This document shows positions 8,773-19,200 of a DNA stretch of 64,000 nucleotides, in pieces (position 1 is the stretch's first letter; each line of letters starts with the position of its first letter). Source of the DNA: CAUPWF01 sp964369775. GTDB lineage: Bacteria > Bacillota > Clostridia > Lachnospirales > Lachnospiraceae. The position numbers and the translations under genes are program-made. Location: contig CAYJHQ010000005.1 of assembly GCA_964369775.1 (NCBI GenBank), positions 37,638 through 101,637 of the forward strand, read 5' to 3'. Under the pieces are notes generated by a model. That model was not told where the DNA came from, ran no database searches, and was given only the letters and a program-made list of their open reading frames with translations.

Positions 8773-10038
8773 TTGATAATTATGAAAAGTTCAGATAAAT
8801 TAATTGAGCTAGAAGAAGCAGTCGAGAAGGTAATCTTAGTCGGTGTTAGCATGAATGACAATGAGGATACGGATAAATCATTAGACGAATTAGAAGAACT
8901 TTGCGAGACAGCTAATGCTCAGACAGTGGGAAAATTGATACAAAATAGAGAGCAGATTCACCCAGGGACATATCTGGGAAAAGGAAAGATTGAGGAACTA
9001 AAAGAGCTAATCTGGGAATTAGATGCAACTGGGGTTGTGTGTGATGATGAATTGTCTCCAGTTCAGCTAGGAAATCTACAAGATATGCTAGAGACGAAGG
9101 TGATGGATCGAACACTGATTATTTTGGATATATTTGCAGCTAGGGCTAGCACTAATGAAGGGAAGATTCAAGTAGAGCTTGCACAATTAAAATATAGACA
9201 GTCTAGACTAATAGGTTTAGGGAAGTCTTTATCGAGATTAGGTGGTGGGATTGGAACAAGAGGACCAGGAGAGAAAAAGCTGGAGATGGATCGAAGGCTG
9301 ATTAAAGGGAGAGTGGCGCAGTTAAATAGAGAGCTAAAAGATGTAAAGCGCCACCGAGAGGTTACCAGAGAGCAAAGGAGTAAGAATAACGTTCCAGTGG
9401 TTGCGATTGTGGGTTATACCAATGCTGGGAAATCCACACTTTTAAATAAATTGACCAATGCAGATGTGTTAGAAGAAGACCAGTTGTTTGCAACTCTAGA
9501 TCCTACGACTCGAAGCTTGAAATTGAAATCAAAACAAGAAGTTTTATTTACAGATACAGTAGGGTTTATCAGGAAATTACCGCATCATTTAATAGAGGCT
9601 TTTAAAAGTACACTAGAGGAAGCAAAATATGCAGATATTATACTACATGTGGTAGATGCATCTAATGAACAGATGGATGTTCAGATGTATACAGTATATG
9701 AGACTCTTCGAAATCTAGGCGTCAGTGAAAAACCGATTATTACAGCCTTTAACAAACAAGACAAAGTATTAAATAGCGAAGTCGTTAGAGATTTGCAAGC
9801 GGATAAAATAGTTAGTATTTCTGCAAAGTATGGAGAAGGTCTTGAACCCCTACAAGAAGCGGTGGAAGAGATTTTGAGAGAGCAGAAAGTGGCGATTGAA
9901 AAAGTGTTTTCCTATCAAGATGCTAGTAAAATACAGATTATTCGTAAATACGGAGAACTTCTTGAAGAAGACTATCGAGAAGATGGAATATTTGTAAGAG
10001 CCTTTGTTCCTGCGGAAGTAGTGGGGCGGTTACAGTAG
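8773..10038 (+). CDS. hflX: GTPase HflX
   Basis: A ribosome-associated GTPase that rescues or splits stalled ribosomes under stress. It has the glycine-rich N-terminal HflX domain (TYLGKGKIEEL; LSRLGGGIGTRGPGEKK), then a G domain with G1 GYTNAGKST, G3 DTVGFIRKLP and G4 TAFNKQDK, and a short C-terminal extension. Start choice is open: the TTG at 8773 is 5 bases after GAGAGG, whereas the ATG at 8782 (reading MKSSDKLIELE) is 14 bases after it. Both give nearly the same protein. Confidence 0.93.
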   Translation: MIIMKSSDKLIELEEAVEKVILVGVSMNDNEDTDKSLDELEELCETANAQTVGKLIQNREQIHPGTYLGKGKIEELKELIWELDATGVVCDDELSPVQLGNLQDMLETKVMDRTLIILDIFAARASTNEGKIQVELAQLKYRQSRLIGLGKSLSRLGGGIGTRGPGEKKLEMDRRLIKGRVAQLNRELKDVKRHREVTREQRSKNNVPVVAIVGYTNAGKSTLLNKLTNADVLEEDQLFATLDPTTRSLKLKSKQEVLFTDTVGFIRKLPHHLIEAFKSTLEEAKYADIILHVVDASNEQMDVQMYTVYETLRNLGVSEKPIITAFNKQDKVLNSEVVRDLQADKIVSISAKYGEGLEPLQEAVEEILREQKVAIEKVFSYQDASKIQIIRKYGELLEEDYREDGIFVRAFVPAEVVGRLQ

Positions 10039-10084
10039 AACGCCAAATTGTTTCTAAAAAGGTTACTTTTTTTTGAAATTCAAC

Positions 10085-10113
10085 TTGATATCTATATCTA
10101 GTAGTGGTATACT
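10085..10113 (+). promoter_or_regulatory. Sigma-A-type promoter of nrdDG
   Basis: TTGATA (10085-10090), a 17-base spacer and TATACT (10108-10113). It lies 83 bases upstream of the likely nrdD start, and its -10 element overlaps the first NrdR-like box. Confidence 0.75.
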
Positions 10114-10124
10114 TTATATTGCTT
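10109..10124 (+). promoter_or_regulatory. NrdR box 1 (degenerate)
   Basis: ATACTTTATATTGCTT matches 12 of 16 positions of the NrdR consensus ACACWATATMTWGTGT. Its start is 31 bp upstream of the start of box 2, three helical turns, the usual arrangement for NrdR pairs. It covers the -10 element of the nrdD promoter. Confidence 0.6.
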
Positions 10125-10139
10125 AGAAAAACTGTAACA

Positions 10140-10155
10140 ACACAATATATAGTGA
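10140..10155 (+). promoter_or_regulatory. NrdR box 2
   Basis: ACACAATATATAGTGA matches 15 of 16 positions of the NrdR consensus ACACWATATMTWGTGT. It lies downstream of the promoter and 41 bases before the nrdD start, consistent with repression of nrdDG by NrdR when dATP is high. nrdR itself is not in the window. Confidence 0.85.
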
Positions 10156-10195
10156 TTGAGTTGTGTTGGAGATTATAGAAAAAGGGGAAAGAAAA

Positions 10196-12370
10196 TTGAA
10201 AGTAATCAAAAGAAACGGACAATTAGCAGAGTTTGACTCGAGAAAGATTGAGACTGCTATTTTAGCAGCAATGAAGTATGGAAGTGGAATTGTAGATGAA
10301 GATTGTGCAAGAAGTACAGCAATAGAGATAGAGAGAGAAGTAGATTCATTAGACAAAGACGTGAGCATCTCTCATATTGAAGATTTAGTGTTCCAAAAAC
10401 TGATTGAGAAAGATCAGATATTAACGGCAAAATCATACGAAGGTTATAGAAGAGTAAGAGAATTTCAGCGCTCTACTAATACGATTGATGAAGCGGTTTA
10501 TGGAATTGTAACGGGCTTTAATAAAGAAGCGATGGAGGAGAACTCCAATAAAGATGCATATGTGTTAGCGACACAAAGAGACCTAATTGCAGGAGAGTTC
10601 TCAAAAGATTACTGCAGAAGAACGATGATTCCGACAAATATTGTGCAAGCGCATGATGATGGAATTATACATTTTCATGATATGGATTACTATGTACAGC
10701 AGATGCACAATTGTGATCTCGTGAACTTAAAAGACATCTTTAAGCACGGAACTGTAATTAATAAGAAGTTAATTGAGACACCAAAGTCGCTACAGACTGC
10801 ATGTACTGTGGCAACGCAGATTGTACAACAAGTAGCTAATGGTCAATATGGTGGACAGACGATTTCACTTTCACATTTGGCACCATTTGTTAGAGTGAGT
10901 TACAACAAGCATAAGGAAAATGTGAAAAGAGATGGAGAGTTAATAGGTCTTAAGTATACAAAGCAACAGATTGAAACAATTGCAGACCGCAGATTAAAAG
11001 ATGAAATCATCTCAGGGATTCAGACAATTCAATACCAGATTAATACATTTTCAACTACAAACGGACAAGCACCATTTTTATCTGTATTTATGTATATTAA
11101 TGAAGAGCCTGGTTATGAGAAAGAGACAGCAATGCTGATCGAAGAGATGTTGAATCAGAGATATAAGGGAATGAAGAATGAGACAGGTGCTTATGTAACA
11201 CCAGCATTTCCAAAACTGTTGTATGTGTTAGATGAGAACAATATCCGCCAAGAGAGCGAATATAGATATGTAACTGATTTAGCTGTAAAGTGTGTATCTA
11301 AGCGCATGATGCCAGATTTTATCTCGGCAAAGATTATGAAGCAAAATTATGATGGAGAAGTATTTCCATGCATGGGATGCAGAAGCTTCCTTGCACCTTG
11401 GAAAGATGAGAATGGAGAGTATCAGTGGTATGGTAGATTTAACCAAGGAGTGGTAACACTTAACCTAGCAGATGTAGGGCTTTCAGCGAAAGGTGATATG
11501 AAGAAGTTCTGGGGAATTTTAGATGAGAGACTAAAGCTTTGCTTTGAGGCATTGATGCTTAGACATGAAAGTCTAAAAGGGACATTATCGGATGTATCAC
11601 CGATACACTGGCAGTATGGTGCACTTGCGAGGCTAGAACGTGGGGAGACGATTGATAAACTTCTTTACAATGGCTATTCTACGATTTCACTTGGATATAT
11701 CGGACTGTATGAGTGTACAATGGCCATGCTAGAGGAGAGTCACACACAAAAAGCAGGAGAAGATTTCTCGGTAAGAGTAATGCAGAGGCTAAGAGCAGCT
11801 TGCGATGAATGGAAAGCAAAGACTACCATGGGATTTGGGTTATATGGAACGCCAGCAGAGGCTACAACATACACATTATCTCGTGCCCTTAAGAGAAAGT
11901 TTGGAGTTATTGAAGGAATTACAGATAGAGATTACCTAACAAATTCATACCATGTGAACGTTGAAGAAGAGATTGGTGCATTTGAAAAACTTGAATGTGA
12001 AGCGAAATATCAAAAGATTTCTTCAGGCGGAGCAATTAGCTATGTAGAGGTGACAAATCTAACAAATAACTTAGACGCACTTAGTCAATTGATTGAATAC
12101 ATGTATGAGACAATCCAATATGCGGAAATTAATACAAAGTCAGATTATTGTCAAGAGTGTGAATTTACAGGAGAGATATTAATAGATGAGAACCTAGAAT
12201 GGTACTGTCCAAACTGTGGGAATAAAGATAAAAAGAAGATGAATGTATGCCGTAGAACTTGTGGATATTTAGGTGATAACTTCTGGAATAAAGGAAGAAC
12301 ACAAGAGATTGCAGAACGTTTTGTACATTTAGATAATGTGATTTTTGAAGCTGAGGCGGTGAAAGAATAA
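10196..12370 (+). CDS. nrdD: Anaerobic (class III) ribonucleoside-triphosphate reductase
   Basis: Reduces ribonucleoside triphosphates to deoxy forms without oxygen, using a glycyl radical. The 724-residue protein has an N-terminal ATP-cone (KVIKRNGQLAEFDSRKIETA), the large catalytic barrel, two Cys pairs of a C-terminal zinc site (CQEC and CPNC) and the glycyl-radical segment RRTCGYLGD with radical Gly690. The TTG at 10196 is preferred because GGGG lies 8 bases upstream and it starts the protein just ahead of the ATP-cone; an in-frame TTG at 10163 has no RBS. The stop codon overlaps the nrdG ATG by one base. The promoter carries NrdR boxes. Confidence 0.96.
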   Translation: MKVIKRNGQLAEFDSRKIETAILAAMKYGSGIVDEDCARSTAIEIEREVDSLDKDVSISHIEDLVFQKLIEKDQILTAKSYEGYRRVREFQRSTNTIDEAVYGIVTGFNKEAMEENSNKDAYVLATQRDLIAGEFSKDYCRRTMIPTNIVQAHDDGIIHFHDMDYYVQQMHNCDLVNLKDIFKHGTVINKKLIETPKSLQTACTVATQIVQQVANGQYGGQTISLSHLAPFVRVSYNKHKENVKRDGELIGLKYTKQQIETIADRRLKDEIISGIQTIQYQINTFSTTNGQAPFLSVFMYINEEPGYEKETAMLIEEMLNQRYKGMKNETGAYVTPAFPKLLYVLDENNIRQESEYRYVTDLAVKCVSKRMMPDFISAKIMKQNYDGEVFPCMGCRSFLAPWKDENGEYQWYGRFNQGVVTLNLADVGLSAKGDMKKFWGILDERLKLCFEALMLRHESLKGTLSDVSPIHWQYGALARLERGETIDKLLYNGYSTISLGYIGLYECTMAMLEESHTQKAGEDFSVRVMQRLRAACDEWKAKTTMGFGLYGTPAEATTYTLSRALKRKFGVIEGITDRDYLTNSYHVNVEEEIGAFEKLECEAKYQKISSGGAISYVEVTNLTNNLDALSQLIEYMYETIQYAEINTKSDYCQECEFTGEILIDENLEWYCPNCGNKDKKKMNVCRRTCGYLGDNFWNKGRTQEIAERFVHLDNVIFEAEAVKE

Positions 12371-12864
12371 TGCGATATGCACAAATTAGAAATTGTGATG
12401 TTGCAAATGGTGAAGGAATTAGAACATCCCTGTATGTACAGGGGTGTTCTAGACATTGTGAGGGATGTTTTAACAAAGAAACCTGGGACTTTAAAGGTGG
12501 AAAACCTTGGGATGAAGAGATTGAACGCCAATTTTTGCAACTGATAGGAAAACCACATATAGTAGGAACTACCATATTAGGAGGAGAGCCATTAGATCCT
12601 CAAAATATTGATGAAGTTCATAAACTTGTTGAAAAGATTAAAGGGCGTTATCCAAACAAAACAATTTGGATATATACTTCTTATTTGTATGAAGAATTAC
12701 TAGAAGACCAAAGAGCACTATTAGAAAAGATAGATGTGTTGGTAGATGGCGAATTTATAGAGAACGAGAAGAGCATGAATCTGCAATTCAAAGGAAGTCA
12801 AAATCAAAGAGTGATTCGTGTAGGAGAATCACTAAAGGAAGGGGAAATATGTCTTTACAATTAG
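12370..12864 (+). CDS. nrdG: Anaerobic ribonucleotide reductase activating protein
   Basis: A radical-SAM enzyme that generates the glycyl radical on NrdD. The 164-residue protein carries the CX3CX2C cluster motif in QGCSRHCEGCFNK and the glycine-rich TILGGEPLDP. Its ATG shares one base with the nrdD stop, and its last 16 bases overlap the start of addB. Confidence 0.95.
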   Translation: MRYAQIRNCDVANGEGIRTSLYVQGCSRHCEGCFNKETWDFKGGKPWDEEIERQFLQLIGKPHIVGTTILGGEPLDPQNIDEVHKLVEKIKGRYPNKTIWIYTSYLYEELLEDQRALLEKIDVLVDGEFIENEKSMNLQFKGSQNQRVIRVGESLKEGEICLYN

Positions 12865-15800
12865 TGTTAGGAAATGCAGGTGCAGGAAAAACACAATATC
12901 TGTACGACACGATTATAAAAGAATCTATCAAAAATCCTCAAAAGAGATATTTGGTTTTAGTACCAGAGCAATTTACCATTCAAACCCAAAGAGAGTTTGT
13001 GCTCAGACATCCAAACAAAGGAATTATGAATATAGATGTATTAAGTTTTGGCCGTTTGGCACATCGTGTATTCGAAGAAATCGGAAAGACTCATGGGACG
13101 GTATTAGACGATGAAGGGAAAAATCTAGTACTTCGGAAAATTGCTGGAAAATATGAATCCGAACTTAAAGTTTTTGGAAAAAACCTAAAAAAATTAGGCT
13201 ATATTAATGAGATTAAATCTGTGATTTCAGAATTAGCCCAGTATGACATAAGCATAGAAGATTTAGAAGCTTTCAAAGAGACGCTTCCTGATTTTTCTAT
13301 GCTTTCTTACAAGTTGGAGGATATTTATAAAGTCTATAAAGGGTTCAAGGAATACTTAGAAGGAAAATATATAACAGGAGAAGAGTTGTTAGATGTGTTA
13401 TGCAGTGTGATAGATTCATCTCAAGTAATTAAAGGAAGTGTGATCGCGTTTGATGGATTTACAGGGTTTACACCAGTTCAAAATAAATTATTAGGGAAGC
13501 TATTTTCTCTCAGCGAAAAAACTTATATTACAGTTACCATTGATCACCGAGAAGGGTATCAAGAATACAATCACCCATACCAGTTGTTTGCGCTGAGTAA
13601 AGGGATGATTACAAGTACAAAGAAAATTGCAAGAGATTTTAAGGTGCAGATAGATGAGCCAATTGTTTTGACAGGCGCGAAAAACAGTAGGCATATAGAA
13701 AACGAAGCCTTACGATTTTTAGAAAAGAACATGTTTCGCTATTCGAATCAAGCGTATGAGAATGAGCAAAATGCTATATCGATTCAGCTGATGAGAAACC
13801 CACAAGAAGAGTGTCAAAAAGTTGTGGAAGAGATTAGAAGATTAGTGAGAGTCAAAGGGTATCGATATAGAGAGATTGGAATTATAGCGACAGAAGTCGA
13901 AGAGTATTCCAGACACATCAAGCGCGTATGCGAGCAGTATCAAATCCCTCTTTTTACAGATCAAAAGAGAAATATATTGATGAATGCATTTGTAGAATAT
14001 CTGCGAAGTCTACTAGATATGGAGATAGAGCGTTATTCTATTCCAAGTGTACTGAGATTTTTAAAAGCTGGGTATGCACCTTTTTTAGCAAAAGAGATTG
14101 AAGTTGTGGAAAACTATGTGATTGCACTGGGAATAAAAGGATATAGAAAATGGCAGGAGCCTTGGATACGAAGAACGAAATCTATGACAGAAGAGAGCCT
14201 TGCAGAGTTGAACCATATTCGAGTGAAATTTATCGAGCATGTGGATAGATTTCACCTAGATTTGAAAAAGCGTAAAAAGACAGTGAAAGAAATTGCGGTT
14301 ATATTGTATGAATTTTTTATCGAGCATAATATTGAAGCGGAAATAGAAAAACAAGTGCTCAGTTTCAACGAAGAAGGGTTGGTTGCATTAGCAAAGGAAC
14401 ACAGCCAGATCTATGGCGTGACAATGTCTTTGTTAGATAAATTTGTAGAACTCTTAGGAGAGGAAAGTATAACAGTAAAAGAATTTGGTGAGCTATTAGA
14501 AGCTGGATTTCAAGAATGCAAGATAGGTATTACTCCTCCGAATGTAGACTCAGTAGTGGTAGGGGATCTTGAACGAAGTCGATTTGATGAGATTAAAGTG
14601 CTTTTTGTAATGGGGGTAAATGATGGGTATTTACCTGGAAAGATGAATACCAGTGGCTTGTTGAGCGAAAGTGATAGAGATCGTTTCAAAGAGGGGAAGA
14701 TTAATTTAAAGCCAGGAATTAAAGAGCAACTATACATTCAGAAGTTTTACTTGTACCTGAATTTATTAAAGCCTACAAAGAAATTGTATCTTTCTTACTC
14801 TAAGACAAACAGTCAAGGAAAAAGTGTGAGACCTGCATATTTGATCAATGAAATATTGAAACTGTACCCAAGTATTCAGATTCGAGAGTTTCAGCAAACC
14901 GTGGAGAGTCGAGAAGTGACAAAAGAGACTGCTTTAGAGTTCTTTATTCAGGGGTTGCATCAAAAGGATGTGCGAGAGACGAAAGAGTGGAAGGCGCTTT
15001 TTAAGGTGTATTCAGAAGAAGAGAACTGGAAAGAAAAAGTAGATATGCTTTATAGTGCGAATCGTTATCGGAATCGCAAGAGTAACTTAGCAGAGGAGAC
15101 TAGTAAAGAGCTGTACGGACAGATGCTTGTAAATAGCGTAAGTCGTTTGGAAGGATTTGCGAGATGCCCTTTTGCGCATTTTGTGACATACGGATTAAGA
15201 GCGAGAGAACGAGAGGTTTTTGAGTTTGAGGCTATGGATATGGGAAATGTACTACACAGTGCCCTAGAAAAGTATGCAGTGAATCTACAGCTGTTAGGAG
15301 AGTGCTGGGAAAAGATAGATGAAAGTAAAAGAGAACAGCTCATTGAACGAGTGGTGGACGAAAGCGTAACGGATTATGGAAATTCTGTTTTATATCAAAA
15401 TGCGAGAGAGACTTATGTAATCAGTCGAATGAAAAGGTTATTAAAGAGGAGTATTTGGGCGCTTACAAAGCAGCTGTCTTATGGTTCGTTCATACCGAGT
15501 GCGTATGAGGTGAACTTTGGTAGTCAAGCAGATTTAAAGTCTACAAGCATACAATTGTTAGATGGAAAGTCGATGAAGTTAAAAGGGAAGATAGATAGAA
15601 TCGATTTATACGAGACGGATGAGCGGATTTATGTAAAAGTAATAGATTATAAAAGTGGGTATCAAAAATTAGATTTTGTGGACATGTATTACGGATTACA
15701 ATTACAACTCTTCGTTTATCTAAATGCAGCAGTTGAGCGGGAAGAGCTTCGTAGTAAAGAGAAAAAGGCTGTACCAGGTGGAGTGTTTTATTTTCGGATT

Positions 15801-16250
15801 GACGACCCTATTGTAGAGACATATGATGAGGAGAGGGTAGAAGGCGCTTTATTAGAATCGCTTATGCTAGATGGTGTAGTTAATAACGGAGCAGAGGCAA
15901 TACAAGCCTTTGATGAGGATATGGAAAAAAAATCTTATGCAATTCCAGTTACAAAGAACAAAGATGGGAGTTTGTCAAAGAATTCAAAAGCCATATCAGA
16001 AGAGTTATTTCAAACGTTCTCAGCATTTACGAATAAGCGTGTAAGAGAAATAGGGGAAGAAATAGTCTCTGGAAATGTAGAGATAAAACCTTACAAGAAA
16101 GATGACGAGACGGCATGTGGATATTGTAAATATAATAATATTTGTAGGTTCGATGCCAAGTTACTAGATGATAATTACCGTATAATAAAAAAAGAAGGAA
16201 AAGAACAAGTGATAGAAAGAATCGTTGAGGAGATGAATGATGAGCGTTAA
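12849..16250 (+). CDS. addB: ATP-dependent helicase/nuclease subunit B
   Basis: AddB is the structural and nuclease partner of AddA in the Firmicute counterpart of RecBCD, which resects double-strand breaks until it meets a Chi site. The 1133-residue protein has an N-terminal P-loop (GNAGAGKTQ), a long inactive helicase-like middle, and a C-terminal RecB-type nuclease domain (VIDYKSGYQ). The cysteines of the Fe-S staple are visible as CPFAHF and, near the end, CGYCKYNNIC. The ATG lies behind GGAAGGGG inside nrdG and overlaps it by 16 bases; the 3' end overlaps addA. Confidence 0.94.
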   Translation: MSLQLVLGNAGAGKTQYLYDTIIKESIKNPQKRYLVLVPEQFTIQTQREFVLRHPNKGIMNIDVLSFGRLAHRVFEEIGKTHGTVLDDEGKNLVLRKIAGKYESELKVFGKNLKKLGYINEIKSVISELAQYDISIEDLEAFKETLPDFSMLSYKLEDIYKVYKGFKEYLEGKYITGEELLDVLCSVIDSSQVIKGSVIAFDGFTGFTPVQNKLLGKLFSLSEKTYITVTIDHREGYQEYNHPYQLFALSKGMITSTKKIARDFKVQIDEPIVLTGAKNSRHIENEALRFLEKNMFRYSNQAYENEQNAISIQLMRNPQEECQKVVEEIRRLVRVKGYRYREIGIIATEVEEYSRHIKRVCEQYQIPLFTDQKRNILMNAFVEYLRSLLDMEIERYSIPSVLRFLKAGYAPFLAKEIEVVENYVIALGIKGYRKWQEPWIRRTKSMTEESLAELNHIRVKFIEHVDRFHLDLKKRKKTVKEIAVILYEFFIEHNIEAEIEKQVLSFNEEGLVALAKEHSQIYGVTMSLLDKFVELLGEESITVKEFGELLEAGFQECKIGITPPNVDSVVVGDLERSRFDEIKVLFVMGVNDGYLPGKMNTSGLLSESDRDRFKEGKINLKPGIKEQLYIQKFYLYLNLLKPTKKLYLSYSKTNSQGKSVRPAYLINEILKLYPSIQIREFQQTVESREVTKETALEFFIQGLHQKDVRETKEWKALFKVYSEEENWKEKVDMLYSANRYRNRKSNLAEETSKELYGQMLVNSVSRLEGFARCPFAHFVTYGLRAREREVFEFEAMDMGNVLHSALEKYAVNLQLLGECWEKIDESKREQLIERVVDESVTDYGNSVLYQNARETYVISRMKRLLKRSIWALTKQLSYGSFIPSAYEVNFGSQADLKSTSIQLLDGKSMKLKGKIDRIDLYETDERIYVKVIDYKSGYQKLDFVDMYYGLQLQLFVYLNAAVEREELRSKEKKAVPGGVFYFRIDDPIVETYDEERVEGALLESLMLDGVVNNGAEAIQAFDEDMEKKSYAIPVTKNKDGSLSKNSKAISEELFQTFSAFTNKRVREIGEEIVSGNVEIKPYKKDDETACGYCKYNNICRFDAKLLDDNYRIIKKEGKEQVIERIVEEMNDER

Positions 16251-19200
16251 ATGGACAGCTGAACAGCAAAAAGTAATCTCGCTACGAGATAGTAATATAT
16301 TAGTATCAGCGGCAGCAGGGTCAGGAAAGACTGCTGTATTAGTTGAGCGAATTATTACGAGATTGACAAAAGATGAGAATCCACTAAATGTGGATGAACT
16401 GCTGATTGTTACATTTACGGAAGCGGCTGCTTCTGAAATGAGAGAACGTATCCTTGCGGCAATTGAAAAAGCATTGCTAGAAGATTCGACCAACGAACAT
16501 CTACAAAAACAGGCAACACTGATTCATTCTGCGTCTATTACGACGATTCATAGTTTTTGCCTTTCGGTGATACGAGAATATTTCCACGTAATAGATCTAG
16601 ATCCAGGATTTCGAATAGGGGATGAAGGAGAATTAAAGCTTCTAAAACAAGAGGTGATAGAGTCTCTGATAGAAAGTGAATATGAGAAAGGGGAGCCAGA
16701 GTTTTTGCACTTTGTAGAATGTATGGCACCTGGAAAGAGTGATAAAAATCTAGAAGAGATGATTTTAAAGATTTATGAATTTTCAAGGAGTTATCCGATA
16801 CCAGAAATTTGGCTTCAAAGCTGTGTTGACAATTACAGCTTGGAGAGTGTAGAAGAATTGGAGAAATCTGAATTTATAAAGATAGTCAAAGAGGATACAA
16901 AAAGAATCATCACTGATTTAAAAGAAAATTTACGACAGGCTGTGGAAGTGAGTACTGAAGTGGATGGTCCTCGAGCCTACGAAAAAACGCTTCAAGCAGA
17001 TTGCGTGAATCTGGAAAGCATTGAAGATGCGAAAAATTACCATGAATTATGCAGGGCATTTGCGTTGATTTCCTGGAGTAGATTAGCGCCCAATAAAGAT
17101 AAGACCAATGACCCAGATAAGGTGGAATATGTGAAATGGGTTAGAGATATTGTAAAAGATGGCGTGAAGTCTTTAAAAGAGCAGTATTTCGCAGTGTCTG
17201 TAGAGCAAGTATTAGCGGATATGAAAAATGCAAAGCAAGTAGTTGCAGTACTGGTATATTTAGTGGAGCAGTTTTCCTTAGAATACCGAAAAGAAAAGAT
17301 GAGAAAAAATCTAATTGATTATGGGGATATGGAACATTTTGCGCTCCAAATACTGACAGAAAACAGGGGTGGCGAGCTAATACCATCACCAATTGCAAAA
17401 GCTTACCAAGGAAAATTTGCTGAGATTATGATAGATGAATATCAAGATAGTAACTTGATACAAGAGGCTATTTTGACCAGTGTTTCGAAATCCGCGCAAG
17501 ACATCTACAACATCTTTATGGTAGGGGATGTGAAGCAGAGTATTTACAGTTTTCGATTGTCAAGACCAGAATTATTTATGGAAAAATTCCATACTTATTC
17601 TACAGAAGGTGGAAATCGGCAGAGAATCGATTTACATAAGAATTTCCGAAGTCGAAGTGAGGTTTTAGATAGCACAAATTATGTGTTTTACAAGATCATG
17701 CAAAAGCAACTAGGTGGAATTGAGTATGATAGAGATGCTGCGCTGTATGTGGGGGCTTCATATGAAGAAGCAGAGGGTAATGAAACAGAGGTTTTAATAT
17801 TCGATAGAGCTATGGATAAGGAATCTATAGAGGTGGATGATACAGATAGAGAGTTAGAGGCAAGGGCAGTTGCTAGAAAAATTAAAGACTTGCTCCATAA
17901 CCACAAAGTGTTAGATAAAAAAACAGGAGAGTATCGCAAGGTGCGATACAGTGATATCGTGTTGTTGACTAGAAGCATGAAGGGGTGGAGTGATGTATTT
18001 GCGAATATGTTAAATGACGAAGGGGTTCCTACTAATGTGACAAGTAAAGAGGGGTACTTTTCCACTTGGGAGATTGGTCTAGTCCTAGATTATCTAAGGG
18101 TGCTAGACAACAAGAGACAAGATATTCCGCTCATTACCGTTTTACGATCTCCAATTGGAGGTTTAACGGATGAAGAATTGGCTAAAATACGAAGCTTTGA
18201 AAAAGATGTTCCATTTTATCAATCAGTTTTAAATTATGGAAAAGAAAACGGACTAGATAACAGTATCAAAAGAAAGTTAGAGAATTGCTTGAATCAGATT
18301 AGCAGTTTTAGAGAAAAAGCACCACATACGCCTATTCATGAACTACTTTGGGAGATATTAAGAGAAACTGGTCTTGGAGATTATTTTAGTAGTATGCCAG
18401 GAGGTCAACAGCGAAAAGCAAATGTCGAGATGCTTGTAGAAAAGGCGATGGATTTTGAACGAAGTAGCTACAAAGGGATGTTTCATTTTATTCGTTATAT
18501 TGAACAGCTTCATAAGTATGAAGTTGATTTTGGAGAGGCTAGTATTACTGATGAGAAAGATGATGCAGTTAGAATTATGAGTATCCATAAGAGTAAGGGC
18601 TTAGAATTTCCGATTGTATTTTCGATTGGAATGGGGAAAGGCTTCAATGCTCAAGATACTAAAAGCAAGGTAATAACACATCCAATCTTAGGAATCGGTA
18701 TTGATACAGTGGATCCAATCAAGCGTACAAAGGCAAAAGGGCTTATGAAAAAGGTGATACAAAGGCAGTTGACCCTCGATATGTTAGGAGAGGAACTTCG
18801 CGTGCTTTATGTAGCGATGACGAGAGCAAAGGAAAAGTTAATCCTAACAGGTCAGATAAAAGACTATCAAAAAATAAAGCAAGGATTGGAGATTCAGCCG
18901 ATGAAAGGAGATGGTCCTCTTGCATATTTTGAGATAATAAAGGCAAGAAATTATTATGACTGGTTATTACCTTGTTTGCTGAAGAATCCACTCGATAGAC
19001 CAAGCTATATAAAAGTGAGAGAAATTGCAGAGGAAGAGCTGATTAAAGCAGAAGTAGAAGAAGAAATTGAAGGAATCTTTGATCATATCAAATTACAGCA
19101 ACTACAGTCGCAATCATTTGAGGAAGTAGATTGTTATCATGAATGGAAGGAACAATTTGATTACTCTTATCCTTATGAAAAAGAGCGGGATTTCACATTG

